Assembly: GCF_003402975.1 (NCBI RefSeq)
Contig: NZ_QURB01000002.1
Coordinates: 62,001-126,000, forward strand
Origin: Brumimicrobium aurantiacum
Lineage (GTDB): Bacteria; Bacteroidota; Bacteroidia; Flavobacteriales_D; Crocinitomicaceae
Length of the DNA: 64,000 nucleotides
Direction of reading: 5' to 3'
This document shows, piece after piece, positions 9,079-17,823 of this stretch; position 1 is the first letter of the stretch; the number at the start of each line of letters is the position of its first letter. A program made the position numbers and the translations under genes. Under the pieces are notes generated by a model, which did no database searches, was not told the DNA's origin, and saw only the letters and a program-made list of their open reading frames with translations.

Positions 9079-9816
9079 ATGGCATTGAAATACGCATTAA
9101 TAACAGGTGGCTCAAGAGGAATTGGTCGTGCAGTATGTGAAGTATTGGCTGAAAATACTGATTACGGAATTATAATAAATTATTCTTCAAATAAGGAGGC
9201 TGCTTTAGAAACTAAAAAGCTAGTTGAAGCGCATGGAAATCAAGCAGAAATAATGGCTTTTGATGTAGCTGATAAAAAAGCGGTAGATGACTCTTTGAAC
9301 GCATGGCAAGAAAGAAATCCTGATGCATGGATAGAAGTTTTGGTGAATAACGCAGGAATCACAAAAGATGGATTGTTCATGTGGATGAAAGAAGAAGATT
9401 GGTCTAGCGTTGTGAATACAAGCCTAAATGGTTTTTACAATTTGAGTCAATTTGTAATTCAAAAAATGTTGCGTAAAAGGTACGGTAGAATTGTCAATAT
9501 GGTATCTGTTTCAGGAGTTAAAGGAACTGCTGGTCAGGTTAATTACTCTGCTGCTAAAGGAGCTGTTGTTGCTGCAACAAAGGCTTTAGGACAAGAGGTG
9601 GCCAAAAGAAATATTACGGTAAATGCCGTAGCTCCTGGATTCATTAAAACAGATATGACTGAAGAAATTAATGAAAAGGAAATGGCTAAACTTGTTCCTG
9701 CGAATCGTTTTGGTGAAGCTAGAGAAGTTGCTGATTTAGTGGCATTCTTAACTTCCAAAAAAGCATCGTATATTACAGGAGAAGTTATCAATATTAATGG
9801 TGGAATTTATTCTTAA
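9079..9816 (+). CDS. 3-oxoacyl-ACP reductase, FabG-like
   Basis: 245 residues of a classical short-chain dehydrogenase. The NAD(P)-binding TGGSRGIG is at 9-16, NNAG at 90-93, the catalytic Ser at 145, and YSAAK (Tyr156, Lys160) supplies the proton relay. The end (TGEVININGG) is typical of FabG. It would reduce the 3-keto group after each elongation by the ketosynthase encoded 5 bases downstream. Its position within the pigment operon suggests a dedicated copy rather than the housekeeping FabG. Confidence 0.92.
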   Translation: MALKYALITGGSRGIGRAVCEVLAENTDYGIIINYSSNKEAALETKKLVEAHGNQAEIMAFDVADKKAVDDSLNAWQERNPDAWIEVLVNNAGITKDGLFMWMKEEDWSSVVNTSLNGFYNLSQFVIQKMLRKRYGRIVNMVSVSGVKGTAGQVNYSAAKGAVVAATKALGQEVAKRNITVNAVAPGFIKTDMTEEINEKEMAKLVPANRFGEAREVADLVAFLTSKKASYITGEVININGGIYS

Positions 9817-9821
9817 AAACT

Positions 9822-11045
9822 ATGGATAATCGCGTCGTAATCACTGGAATGGGAATACATTCATGTATTGGAAACAATCTTGAGGAAGTAACCCAATCTC
9901 TACAAAATGGAAAGTCTGGAATTGTATTTGACCCTGAAAGAAAGGAATTTGGGTTTCAATCTGCATTAACAGGTAAAATTGAAAGACCTGAACTGAAAAA
10001 ACTGTTGAAAAGAAGGCAGCGTATTAGTATGGGCGAAGAAAGTGAATACGCATATATGGCAACCATAGAAGCCCTTAAAAATGCTAAGATTACTGATGCC
10101 TTTTTTGATGAAAATGAAGTTGGCTTGATTTATGGAAATGACAGCGTGTCAAAATCTATAATTGAAGCAACTGATATAATGCGTGAAAAAAGAGATACAG
10201 CATTAATTGGATCAGGTGCAATTTTTAAATCGATGAATTCAACAGTTTCGATGAATTTGTCGACGATTTTCAAAATGAGAGGGGTAAATATGACAATAAG
10301 CGCAGCTTGTGCGAGTGGTTCTCACGCAATAGGTTTGGCTTATTTAATGATTAAGAACGGCCTACAAGATATAGTGATTTCTGGTGGTGCCCAAGAGGTG
10401 AATAAGTACGCAATGGGTAGTTTTGATGCGCTAGGAGTTTTTGCATCTGATGATCATAATCCAGCCGAAGCATGTAAACCTTTTGATAAAAATAGGAGTG
10501 GTTTAATTCCAAGTGGAGGTGGAGCAACCTTGATTATAGAAAGTTATGAATCTGCTGTAAAAAGAGGAGCACCAATTATCGCCGAAATTCTAGGTTATGG
10601 TTTTTCTTCAAATGGTGGACATATTTCTACACCAAATATTGTTGGACCAGCTACAGCTATGCGAAAAGCATTAAACCAAGCAGGAGTTAGCCCAGAAGAG
10701 ATTGAATACATTAATGCTCATGCTACATCTACACCGATTGGAGATGCGAATGAAGCTCAAGCTATCATTGATGTTTTTGGTGAAAACGGTCCTTATGTGA
10801 GTTCAACTAAGTCTATGACTGGACACGAATGTTGGATGGCAGGGGCAAGTGAAATCATCTATTCAACATTAATGATGCAAAACGATTTTATTGCTCCAAA
10901 TATTAATTTTGAAGAAGGAGACGAAAAAACGAATGGGGTGAATATAGTTAAAAACACAGTACATAAAAAATTTGATACCTATTTGTCGAACTCTTTCGGG
11001 TTTGGAGGAACTAATTCGGCACTAGTTTTAAAAAAAATTAAATAA
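9822..11045 (+). CDS. Beta-ketoacyl-ACP synthase (FabF/KAS II type)
   Basis: 407 residues, full length for a KAS I/II enzyme. The Cys-His-His triad is complete: Cys163 in AACASGSH, His300 in NAHATSTPIGD and His335 in MTGHECW, with the C-terminal glycine-rich SFGFGGTNS. It would condense malonyl-ACP onto the 4-coumaroyl or growing polyene chain. It is spaced 5 bases from the reductase gene and 10 from the ACP gene, so it belongs to the same transcript. Aryl-polyene systems normally use a second, often catalytically reduced ketosynthase; none is seen inside this window. Confidence 0.92.
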   Translation: MDNRVVITGMGIHSCIGNNLEEVTQSLQNGKSGIVFDPERKEFGFQSALTGKIERPELKKLLKRRQRISMGEESEYAYMATIEALKNAKITDAFFDENEVGLIYGNDSVSKSIIEATDIMREKRDTALIGSGAIFKSMNSTVSMNLSTIFKMRGVNMTISAACASGSHAIGLAYLMIKNGLQDIVISGGAQEVNKYAMGSFDALGVFASDDHNPAEACKPFDKNRSGLIPSGGGATLIIESYESAVKRGAPIIAEILGYGFSSNGGHISTPNIVGPATAMRKALNQAGVSPEEIEYINAHATSTPIGDANEAQAIIDVFGENGPYVSSTKSMTGHECWMAGASEIIYSTLMMQNDFIAPNINFEEGDEKTNGVNIVKNTVHKKFDTYLSNSFGFGGTNSALVLKKIK

Positions 11046-11055
11046 TAAGAGTAAA

Positions 11056-11304
11056 ATGAAGATGAACGAAATAATCGAACAAGTTAACGAAGTGCTTGTA
11101 GATGAGTTTGAAGTAGAGGCGGAAACGATAACGCCAGAAGCTAACCTAAGAGAAACTCTTGACCTAGATAGTTTGGATTATGTTGACCTTGTCGTTGCCA
11201 TAGAATCGATCAGTGGGGTAAAACTCGGTGAAGAGGATTTTAAAAGTATCGAATCTTTTAAAGATTTTTATGGTGTATTGGAGAGTAAAATTCAAGAAAA
11301 ATAA
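11056..11304 (+). CDS. Acyl carrier protein
   Basis: 82 residues, acidic, with the phosphopantetheine attachment motif DLDSLDYVDL (Ser39). The size and four-helix layout are normal. A second in-frame Met two codons in could also be the start. It lies between the ketosynthase and acyltransferase genes, so it is the likely dedicated carrier of the aryl-polyene chain. Confidence 0.93.
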   Translation: MKMNEIIEQVNEVLVDEFEVEAETITPEANLRETLDLDSLDYVDLVVAIESISGVKLGEEDFKSIESFKDFYGVLESKIQEK

Positions 11305-11309
11305 GATCG

Positions 11310-12179
11310 ATGTCAGAATGGGAAGGGAAATCAAAAGGAAACCTCTTAGGTTATAAGATTTTTGTTTTTCTTATACACAATATGGGGTTAAGGTTTGCTT
11401 ACTTTATTCTCATTTTTGTGGCATTGTATTACTTTTTATTTTCCTGGTCAAGTAGTAAAAGCATATATTATTACTTAAGGAAAAGGCAAAAATTCTCTGC
11501 ATTTAAATCCTTTGTGGGAATTTACAGAAGTTATTATGTTTTTGGACAAACATTAATAGATCGTTTGATGATTTCTTCTGGGAAGAAAGATCGTTTTACC
11601 TATGATTTCGACGGTATAGAAAACATTGAAAAAGTAATTGAGGAAGGAAATGGAGCAGTTTTGATTAGTGGGCATGTCGGGAACTTCGAAATTTCTGAAT
11701 ATTTTTTAGAAGATGTTGATGAACACCTGATGACCAATATTGTAACCACTGATCTTGAAAAGAAAAAGATTAAAGATTACCTAGAGCATCTCTCATTAAA
11801 ATCGAGAATGAAATATATTCTTATCAAAGAGGATATGTCACATATTTTTGAGTTTAATGAAGCACTTTCAAAAAATGAATTTATTTGTATTACAGGTGAT
11901 CGCTATATGCCTGGAAGTAAATTTATGGAAAAAGACTTTTTAGGTAAAACAGCAAAGTTTCCTGCTGGTCCTTTTCAGATTGGTTCCAGACTTAGAGTAC
12001 CAGTTATATTTGTATATGTGATGAAGGATAGTGCCACACATTATCATTTATATGCTCGTATCGCTGAAGTGGAGCATCGCAATGAAAAAAAATTACTAGA
12101 TGCTTATGTAAACAGTATTTCAACAATCATGGATAAATATCCTTATCAATGGTTTAACTATTTTCAATTTTGGAATTAA
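11310..12179 (+). CDS. LpxL/HtrB-type lipid acyltransferase
   Basis: 289 residues with an N-terminal hydrophobic segment (about 27-47) that would anchor it to the inner membrane. The catalytic HX4E motif is HVGNFE (122-127), as in lipid A late acyltransferases. A GDRYMPGS stretch further on replaces the usual second conserved block. The start is 5 bases after the ACP gene, so it probably takes its acyl group from that ACP. In flexirubin-type clusters such enzymes are thought to move the polyene acid onto its acceptor. A role in ordinary lipid A synthesis is possible but less likely from context. Confidence 0.88.
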   Translation: MSEWEGKSKGNLLGYKIFVFLIHNMGLRFAYFILIFVALYYFLFSWSSSKSIYYYLRKRQKFSAFKSFVGIYRSYYVFGQTLIDRLMISSGKKDRFTYDFDGIENIEKVIEEGNGAVLISGHVGNFEISEYFLEDVDEHLMTNIVTTDLEKKKIKDYLEHLSLKSRMKYILIKEDMSHIFEFNEALSKNEFICITGDRYMPGSKFMEKDFLGKTAKFPAGPFQIGSRLRVPVIFVYVMKDSATHYHLYARIAEVEHRNEKKLLDAYVNSISTIMDKYPYQWFNYFQFWN

Positions 12180-12188
12180 ACATATAAT

Positions 12189-13847
12189 ATGGGGATTAAA
12201 ACTTATGATGCTGTAGTAATTGGTTCAGGTGTTGGTGGATTATCAACCGCAATTGCACTCGGAGAAAATGGTTACAATGTGCTTGTAATAGAACAACATG
12301 AAGTACCCGGGGGATGGAGTCATAGTTTTAGTTTAAATAGTCATAGATTTAGTCCAGGAGTACATTATGTTGGTCAGTTAGACGAAGGTCAAACCACGAA
12401 TGAGATGTATAAGAAGCTAGGTATCGCTAATGACTTGGTGTTTTTTAGAATGAACCCCAAAGGTTTTGAACATTGTATTTTAGGAAGTGAAAGATTTGAT
12501 ATTCCTGCCGGACTTGAAAACATTATTTCTGCATTTCAAAATCGATTTCCAAAAGAACATAAAGCGATAGATAAATATGTGAGATTGGTAGCACGCGTAA
12601 ACTATCAAATTCAGCTAATGTCTACTTTTAAAACATTCTTTGAAAAACTTACAGCGCCTTTTAAAACAAAACACGTTGGAAAGTTTGGACTTTTCTCTCT
12701 TGAACGTGTGATTGGTTGGCACCTCAAAGATTCACTTTTAAAATCTTTTTTAAATATTCAATGTGGCGACCACGGTTTACCTCCAAAGAAGGCACCTTTT
12801 CCGGTTCACAGTTCTGTTATGGGACATTATATGAATGGTGGATTTTATCCTCATGGCGGTGGCGGCGGATTGGTGAAAAGTATGACAAAGGCTGTGAAAA
12901 AACACGGTGGTGAAATTATTTTGAGTACCAAAGTCAAAAAAATTCTATTAAACGATGCTAATGAAGCAATAGGGGTAGAAACCGAAAAAGGTGATGTATT
13001 TAAAAGTAATTGTATTATTTCTAATACCGATCCGCACAACACCTACAAAAAGTTGGTTGGAGAACAATTCTTAAGCAAAAAACTACTTAAGAAACTTAAT
13101 GGAACAAAATATTCTGTGACTTCCTTCATACTTTTCTTGACACTTAAAATTGATCTCTCGAATTCACCACTTGATTCTGGAAACTATTGGATTATGGAAG
13201 ATGAAGATTTGAATCAGCATTTTTCAGAATTAACAAGTGAAGATGTAACAAAAGGGGATAAGTTTTCTGCAGTTTTTATGAGTTGTACGACCTTAAAGGA
13301 CCCACCAAGTTTTAATGGTGTTCATCATAATTTTGAAGTGGTAACCTATGTTAATTATGACTGTGTTGAACATTTTGCGCATTTAAAAGATTACAAGACC
13401 GAAGAATATCGCTCTTTTAAAGAAAAGGTTAAAAATAAGTTGATTAATAATGTTGAAGAACTTATTCCAGAGGTGAAAGACTGCATAGCATTTGCAGAAT
13501 TAGGTACACCACTAACCAACGAATATTATATCAATAGTACTGACGGCAACGTCTATGGGACAGAAAAAACACTACGAAATATTGGACCTTTAGCTTTTAA
13601 AAACAAATCAGAAATTAAAAATCTTTATTTGGCTGGTGCAAGTACCCTTTCTCACGGTGTTTCAGGAGCAACTTCTTCGGGAATTAATGCAGCTGCAAAT
13701 ATTTTAAATGTTCATCCAGATGAAGTTTTAACTTCTAAAGCAGATCAAAAATTAAGGGTTTACGATGCCGATGATGAAAGTACATGGCCAGATTGGGTTC
13801 ATGTCAAGCGACAAACCAAAGCAAAGAAAGTAAAGGATAAAGTATAA
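12189..13847 (+). CDS. Carotenoid-desaturase/retinol-saturase-like FAD oxidoreductase
   Basis: 552 residues. The N-terminus has GSGVGGLS (12-19) and VIEQHEVPGG, the FAD-binding pair of the phytoene desaturase / all-trans-retinol 13,14-reductase superfamily. HYMNGGFYPHGGGGGLV in the middle and LAGASTLSHGVSGATSSG near the end are the other conserved blocks. The last ~30 residues are charged (WVHVKRQTKAKK). It is the last gene of the plus operon and meets the convergent barrel gene almost end to end. A desaturation or saturation step on the polyene is inferred from the family; no substrate is shown. Confidence 0.85.
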   Translation: MGIKTYDAVVIGSGVGGLSTAIALGENGYNVLVIEQHEVPGGWSHSFSLNSHRFSPGVHYVGQLDEGQTTNEMYKKLGIANDLVFFRMNPKGFEHCILGSERFDIPAGLENIISAFQNRFPKEHKAIDKYVRLVARVNYQIQLMSTFKTFFEKLTAPFKTKHVGKFGLFSLERVIGWHLKDSLLKSFLNIQCGDHGLPPKKAPFPVHSSVMGHYMNGGFYPHGGGGGLVKSMTKAVKKHGGEIILSTKVKKILLNDANEAIGVETEKGDVFKSNCIISNTDPHNTYKKLVGEQFLSKKLLKKLNGTKYSVTSFILFLTLKIDLSNSPLDSGNYWIMEDEDLNQHFSELTSEDVTKGDKFSAVFMSCTTLKDPPSFNGVHHNFEVVTYVNYDCVEHFAHLKDYKTEEYRSFKEKVKNKLINNVEELIPEVKDCIAFAELGTPLTNEYYINSTDGNVYGTEKTLRNIGPLAFKNKSEIKNLYLAGASTLSHGVSGATSSGINAAANILNVHPDEVLTSKADQKLRVYDADDESTWPDWVHVKRQTKAKKVKDKV

Positions 13848-13848
13848 A

Positions 13849-14859
13849 CTAGTTTTCTTTTTGTTTATCGAAGAGCTTTTTCATTTTATTTCCACTAAAA
13901 CGATAGCCGTAAGTAACACTAAAATTGTAGTAAGTTTGGTTGTATTTATAAGATGAGTACTTTATGTTTTTCTGGTCAAAAGTAGAAGTCAACATCATAA
14001 ACCATTGGTCAACGTTATATCCAAATTGCAATTTTAAATCAACGCGTGGAGCTAAGCCTAAAAAGCCACGACTTGTATTGTCGAATTTGTACCTTTTGGC
14101 TTGAATAACTGCCCCAACTCCAGCAAAAGCACCAAATTGCCAACCATCTATGTTATTGACAAATCCATAACCTGGAACAGCACCAAAATCAAAGGCAGAA
14201 ATTGTATTCGCACGATGTATAGAAGCCGCTGTATTTAAATATTGGTGAGGAATAATTCCATTACTGGAACTCAGTGAATGAATATTAGTAGTTAGTCTTA
14301 AATATGCCCCGTGAACTAAATCGGTGTAGCGTCCAATGATTCCAACAGCTGGTTTCATTCGCATATCTGGATTATTGAAATAATAGGCATTAACTCCAAA
14401 AGCACGTGACCTTAAACTTGAGTTGAGATAATATCCTTCCTCTGTGACGGGAAGTTGATTAGAAATCATTAAGGCATCTTTAATTCCAAACCCTTTAAAT
14501 TCTTGAAAACTTACACCAAAATCCCATCTTTTATAGCTGAATTGAGCTCCGAGATTAAAATAACTGGTTTTTCCATAATCTTCAACATCTTTAATGTGTC
14601 CAGGTAATTTGTAACTAATATTTAATGTTAGCCATTTATAGGCAATTCCAATTCCTTGAATGAGGTTGAGGTTGGGTTTTAATTTAAGTTGATTAAAGCC
14701 TCCAAAATCATCACTTAATTTTATGGGTGCTCCGTTGATAGTTAATGAAGTGTAGCCTACCAAATTGTTGGGGTACATAACATAAGGCAACGCTTTATCT
14801 TGTGCCTTTAATGTGCCTAAAAGTAGGATGTTCAAGAAAAAGAAAAACAACACTTTCAT
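13849..14859 (-). CDS. Outer-membrane beta-barrel protein, DUF4421-like
   Basis: 336 residues from the Met at 14859, chosen because it opens directly into a signal peptide (MKVLFFFFLNILLLGTLKAQ); the frame is open up to 14883. The mature part alternates hydrophobic and polar residues, has many aromatic-ended strands (YNFSVTYGYRFSG) and ends in a short polar tail. The segments YGKTSYFNLG and SFQEFKGFG remind me of DUF4421 proteins of Bacteroidetes; this is recognition by eye. It converges with the pigment operon with a one-base gap, so it is a separate transcript. PorP/SprF was considered and set aside. Confidence 0.65.
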   Translation of the reverse strand: MKVLFFFFLNILLLGTLKAQDKALPYVMYPNNLVGYTSLTINGAPIKLSDDFGGFNQLKLKPNLNLIQGIGIAYKWLTLNISYKLPGHIKDVEDYGKTSYFNLGAQFSYKRWDFGVSFQEFKGFGIKDALMISNQLPVTEEGYYLNSSLRSRAFGVNAYYFNNPDMRMKPAVGIIGRYTDLVHGAYLRLTTNIHSLSSSNGIIPHQYLNTAASIHRANTISAFDFGAVPGYGFVNNIDGWQFGAFAGVGAVIQAKRYKFDNTSRGFLGLAPRVDLKLQFGYNVDQWFMMLTSTFDQKNIKYSSYKYNQTYYNFSVTYGYRFSGNKMKKLFDKQKEN

Positions 14860-14889
14860 GGGGTTCAAAGTTACGTTATTCAAATTAAA

Positions 14890-14921
14890 TTGCCACTATG
14901 TGCTTCAACTTTATATTTTTG
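14890..14921 (+). promoter_or_regulatory. Promoter of the methyltransferase-peroxidase operon
   Basis: TTG at 14890-14892, a 21-base spacer, and the -7 box TATTTTTG at 14914-14921, matching TAnnTTTG. The start codon follows 42 bases later at 14964. Confidence 0.6.
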
Positions 14922-14963
14922 TATCAATTAAACCTCAAATTTGATTAAATTTGTTTTAAGCAT

Positions 14964-15737
14964 ATGAAAAAATTATACAAGTTTTTACTCAATAAACTTC
15001 CACGACCTTTACTGATTCGTTTAAGTTACGTTTTTAAGAGAATAGCACCTTTATTGTACAAAGGAAATAATGTGGCTTGTCCTGTTTGTGAGCGTTCTTT
15101 TAGCAAGTTCCTTTCTTATGGTTCTGATATCGCACATAGAGATAATGTGTTGTGTCCTTACGATTTAACTTTGGAGCGCCACCGTTTAATGTGGTTGTAT
15201 TTGCAACAAGAAACAGATTTTTTCAAAAACAAGAAGGAAATGTTGCATATCGCACCAGAACAATGTTTCCACGGCTTATTTAAGAAACAAAAAAACTTAA
15301 ATTACGTTACAGGTGATCTTGAATCTCCTTTGGCAGAATTGCATTTTGATTTACATTCTATTCCGTTAGAAGAAAATAGGTTTGACGTCATTTTCTGTAA
15401 TCACGTGCTTGAGCATGTTGATGACGCAATGCAATGTATGAAAGAATTGAATCGTGTGATGAAGCCTGGAGGATGGGGAATATTCCAAGTACCTCAAGAT
15501 TTTGATCGTGAAATTACTTACGAAGACCCAACAATTACTTCTCCTGAAGAAAGAGAGAAACATTTCTGGCAAAAGGACCATGTGCGTTTATTTGGAAGAG
15601 ATTATCCAGAGTGGTTGAAGCGTGCTGGTTTCGAAGTGGAAGAGTTTCATACTTCTAAGGAATTTCCTGCTAAAGACATCGAAAGATACCGCTTGAATCC
15701 AAAAGAAATTCTTTATATTGTAAGTAAAAAAGCATAA
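14964..15737 (+). CDS. Class I SAM-dependent methyltransferase with N-terminal Cys motif
   Basis: 257 residues. An N-terminal CPVC (about 33-36) with a later LCPYD suggests a small metal-binding knuckle. The methyltransferase core has a weak motif I region (VTGDLESPL) and a clear motif IV/post-motif block, FDVIFCNHVLEHV, followed by LNRVMKPGGWGIFQVP. The substrate is unknown; similar proteins in Bacteroidetes are annotated only as SAM-dependent methyltransferases. Its stop overlaps the peroxidase start by one base (TAATG), so the two are translationally coupled. Confidence 0.82.
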   Translation: MKKLYKFLLNKLPRPLLIRLSYVFKRIAPLLYKGNNVACPVCERSFSKFLSYGSDIAHRDNVLCPYDLTLERHRLMWLYLQQETDFFKNKKEMLHIAPEQCFHGLFKKQKNLNYVTGDLESPLAELHFDLHSIPLEENRFDVIFCNHVLEHVDDAMQCMKELNRVMKPGGWGIFQVPQDFDREITYEDPTITSPEEREKHFWQKDHVRLFGRDYPEWLKRAGFEVEEFHTSKEFPAKDIERYRLNPKEILYIVSKKA

Positions 15738-16693
15738 TGAAACGAAAAGTATGGATTGGTATTTTATTGCTTTGTCCATTTCTATTTCATTGTTCTGAAA
15801 AATCAACTATTGAGACATATCACTTTGAACCTCTCGATTCTTTGACTTTCAATAAGGAGCTTATTTCATTAGGTGAAAAACTTTTTTTTGATCCAAAATT
15901 ATCCTACAACAACACAATTTCGTGTGCTTCTTGTCATCAACCAAATCGTGCGTTTACAGATGGTAAAAAACGCAGTATTGGAATTCACCGTAGGTCAGGA
16001 AAAAGAAATGCTCCTACGCTTTGGAATGTTAAAAATCAAGATAAATTCATGTGGGAAGGAGGAGTGAAAACCCTCGAGTTACAAGCCATCGTTCCGCTCC
16101 AAGACACTAACGAAATGGGTGTTTTGGTAGCCGATCTTTTCCCTAAATTATCAGATATTCCCTATTACGACAGTCTCGCTCATATTTTATACGATCGGGA
16201 TTTTGATCCTTTCGTTTTAACCCGTGCTTTGGGTGCTTACCAAAGAAGTTTATATGCTGAAAACAGTGCGTTTGACGATTGGAGAAATCGGAACAGTCTT
16301 AAAGATTCAGCACTCGTTAGAGGATATGAAATTTTTACAGAAAAACTCAACTGTGTTCAATGTCACGGAGGTAAACAATTTACCAATAATGCCCTAGAGA
16401 ATAATGGACTTTATTCAATTTATAAAGACCAAGGATATTATATGATTTCCGGTGATTCGAGTGACATAGGGAAATTTAAAGTTCCCACTTTGAGAAATAT
16501 AGAAATAACCGCTCCATATATGCACGATGGTAGTTTTCAAACATTGGAAGAAGTCGTAAAACATTATGAAAAAGGAGGGGCAAAGCATTCAAATCAAAGT
16601 GAATTGATTACACCGTTTTCTTTATCAGAAAAAGAGCGAAAAGATTTACTTTACTTCCTAAATTCACTTACCGATCATCGATTTAAGAAATAG
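15737..16693 (+). CDS. Di-haem cytochrome c peroxidase (MauG/CcpA family), lipoprotein
   Basis: 318 residues with a lipoprotein signal peptide ending in the lipobox LFHC. Two CXXCH haem-binding motifs are present: CASCH in the first domain and CVQCH in the second, the standard di-haem plan. The MHDGSF segment near the end is also typical, and the size is normal. It would reduce hydrogen peroxide with electrons from a small cytochrome or act as a MauG-like oxidase at the cell envelope. It shares a transcript with the upstream methyltransferase gene, whose relation to it is not obvious. Confidence 0.92.
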   Translation: MKRKVWIGILLLCPFLFHCSEKSTIETYHFEPLDSLTFNKELISLGEKLFFDPKLSYNNTISCASCHQPNRAFTDGKKRSIGIHRRSGKRNAPTLWNVKNQDKFMWEGGVKTLELQAIVPLQDTNEMGVLVADLFPKLSDIPYYDSLAHILYDRDFDPFVLTRALGAYQRSLYAENSAFDDWRNRNSLKDSALVRGYEIFTEKLNCVQCHGGKQFTNNALENNGLYSIYKDQGYYMISGDSSDIGKFKVPTLRNIEITAPYMHDGSFQTLEEVVKHYEKGGAKHSNQSELITPFSLSEKERKDLLYFLNSLTDHRFKK

Positions 16694-17397
16694 ACTATAA
16701 TGGCCTATATCTATAGGTTTTAACTTCACAGATAGCGTGTGTTTGACAAAACAATTCTATTTTCTTTTCTATTTTGATTTAAATCATTCAACTATTCATT
16801 GAAAAGTTCTCTCATCGTTCCGATTTCACGATGACGGATTTTTAGAGGTTTCGCTTGAAAAAAATTCATCTCAAACGATACTGTCGGAGAATTATGTTCA
16901 ATTAATATTTAGCTGTTTCTAATTTTAGAAAAACTATTGTCATTAATAAAACCTTGCACCTCACATCGTAGCGACATAAAATTACATCAACTTTTTTAAT
17001 TCGCTTAAGGTCATTGATTTATGAATAAGTTTACAATGATCTCTAGCTGTGGGTTTCAACCCACAGATAGCGTGTGTTTGTTTAAACTGTTTTGGCGCGT
17101 ATTTTTATATAAAAATCGTGACAAAATAATACTATTTTCTTTTCCATATTCTTTGATTTAAATCATTCAACAATTAATAGAATAGTTCTCTTTTTTTTCC
17201 GATTTAGAGATTTCGCTTCAAAGAAGTTCATCTCGAACGACATTGTCGGAGAGATTTTTTTTTAATATAAAGCGGTTTAATAATTAAAGCAGATACAATT
17301 GTTGAACAAAACACTTCGATTAAATTAGTGGTAGAAGCTTGAACTTAAAACTAATATTAAACGTATTTTTGTTATTCAATTAAAAGATCCTTTATTT
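16694..17397. repeat. Gene-free gap holding two diverged direct repeat copies
   Basis: No gene is seen in this 704-base stretch. Two imperfect direct copies lie at about 16716-16891 and 17048-17253. Both run through CAGATAGCGTGTGTTTG, ATTTAAATCATTCAAC, CCGATTT, GATTTCGCTT or GGTTTCGCTT, and end near TGTCGGAGA. The second begins with a perfect 9-base-pair hairpin (CTGTGGGTT/AACCCACAG, 17047-17066). The last 60 bases carry the promoter of the next gene. Confidence 0.75.
17339..17371 (+). promoter_or_regulatory. Promoter of the ABC ATPase-BrkB operon
   Basis: TTG at 17339-17341, a 22-base spacer, and TATTTTTG at 17364-17371 as the -7 box. The ATG at 17398 is 26 bases downstream. Confidence 0.55.
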
Positions 17398-17823
17398 ATG
17401 AAGTGTACAGCTCGATTTTATAAAATGAATTACGATTTTTCTCCTGAATTTGCCGAAGCGCATCACGATGGAAATGAATCTGAAAATAATCGATTTTACG
17501 ATTGGGAAGATGAATTGGCTCTTACAAACGAAGTTAAAGACATTGAAGTAATTGAAGAAGGAGTTTACCAGCTTCAAGGGGAAAAAGGAGGTGAAGCATT
17601 TACTGAAGATATTAAAAATGTGGTTTTGTTTAACATCATTGGAGAAGATGATTCAGTTACACAAATGGCATGTTCTAAGTCTTTGGTAATGAAATTTGAT
17701 GTTGAAAAAACAGAAAATGAAATTAATTTGAGTGTTTACCTTGAAGAAATGGAACCTTTAACGAATCCAATTCCAGGAATTTACATTGCGATTCAAGATT
17801 TTCCTAAATTCTTGGTGGATTGA
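17398..17823 (+). CDS. Small acidic protein of unknown function
   Basis: 141 residues, strongly acidic (EEMEPL, ENNRFYDWEDELAL), without signal peptide or membrane helix. I do not recognise a family. It is the first gene of a three-gene unit: its stop codon overlaps the TTG start of the ABC ATPase, so the two products are likely made together. A cytosolic partner of that ATPase is possible but not shown. Confidence 0.75.
   Translation: MKCTARFYKMNYDFSPEFAEAHHDGNESENNRFYDWEDELALTNEVKDIEVIEEGVYQLQGEKGGEAFTEDIKNVVLFNIIGEDDSVTQMACSKSLVMKFDVEKTENEINLSVYLEEMEPLTNPIPGIYIAIQDFPKFLVD

Noticed and set aside
13849-14859. PorP/SprF assignment for the barrel protein
   Set aside because: The PorP N-terminal pattern is missing; the visible blocks fit a DUF4421-like barrel better.
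14866-14873. CAAAGTTA as a minus-strand promoter for the barrel gene
   Set aside because: No -33 box at a fitting distance and it lies only seven bases from the start codon.
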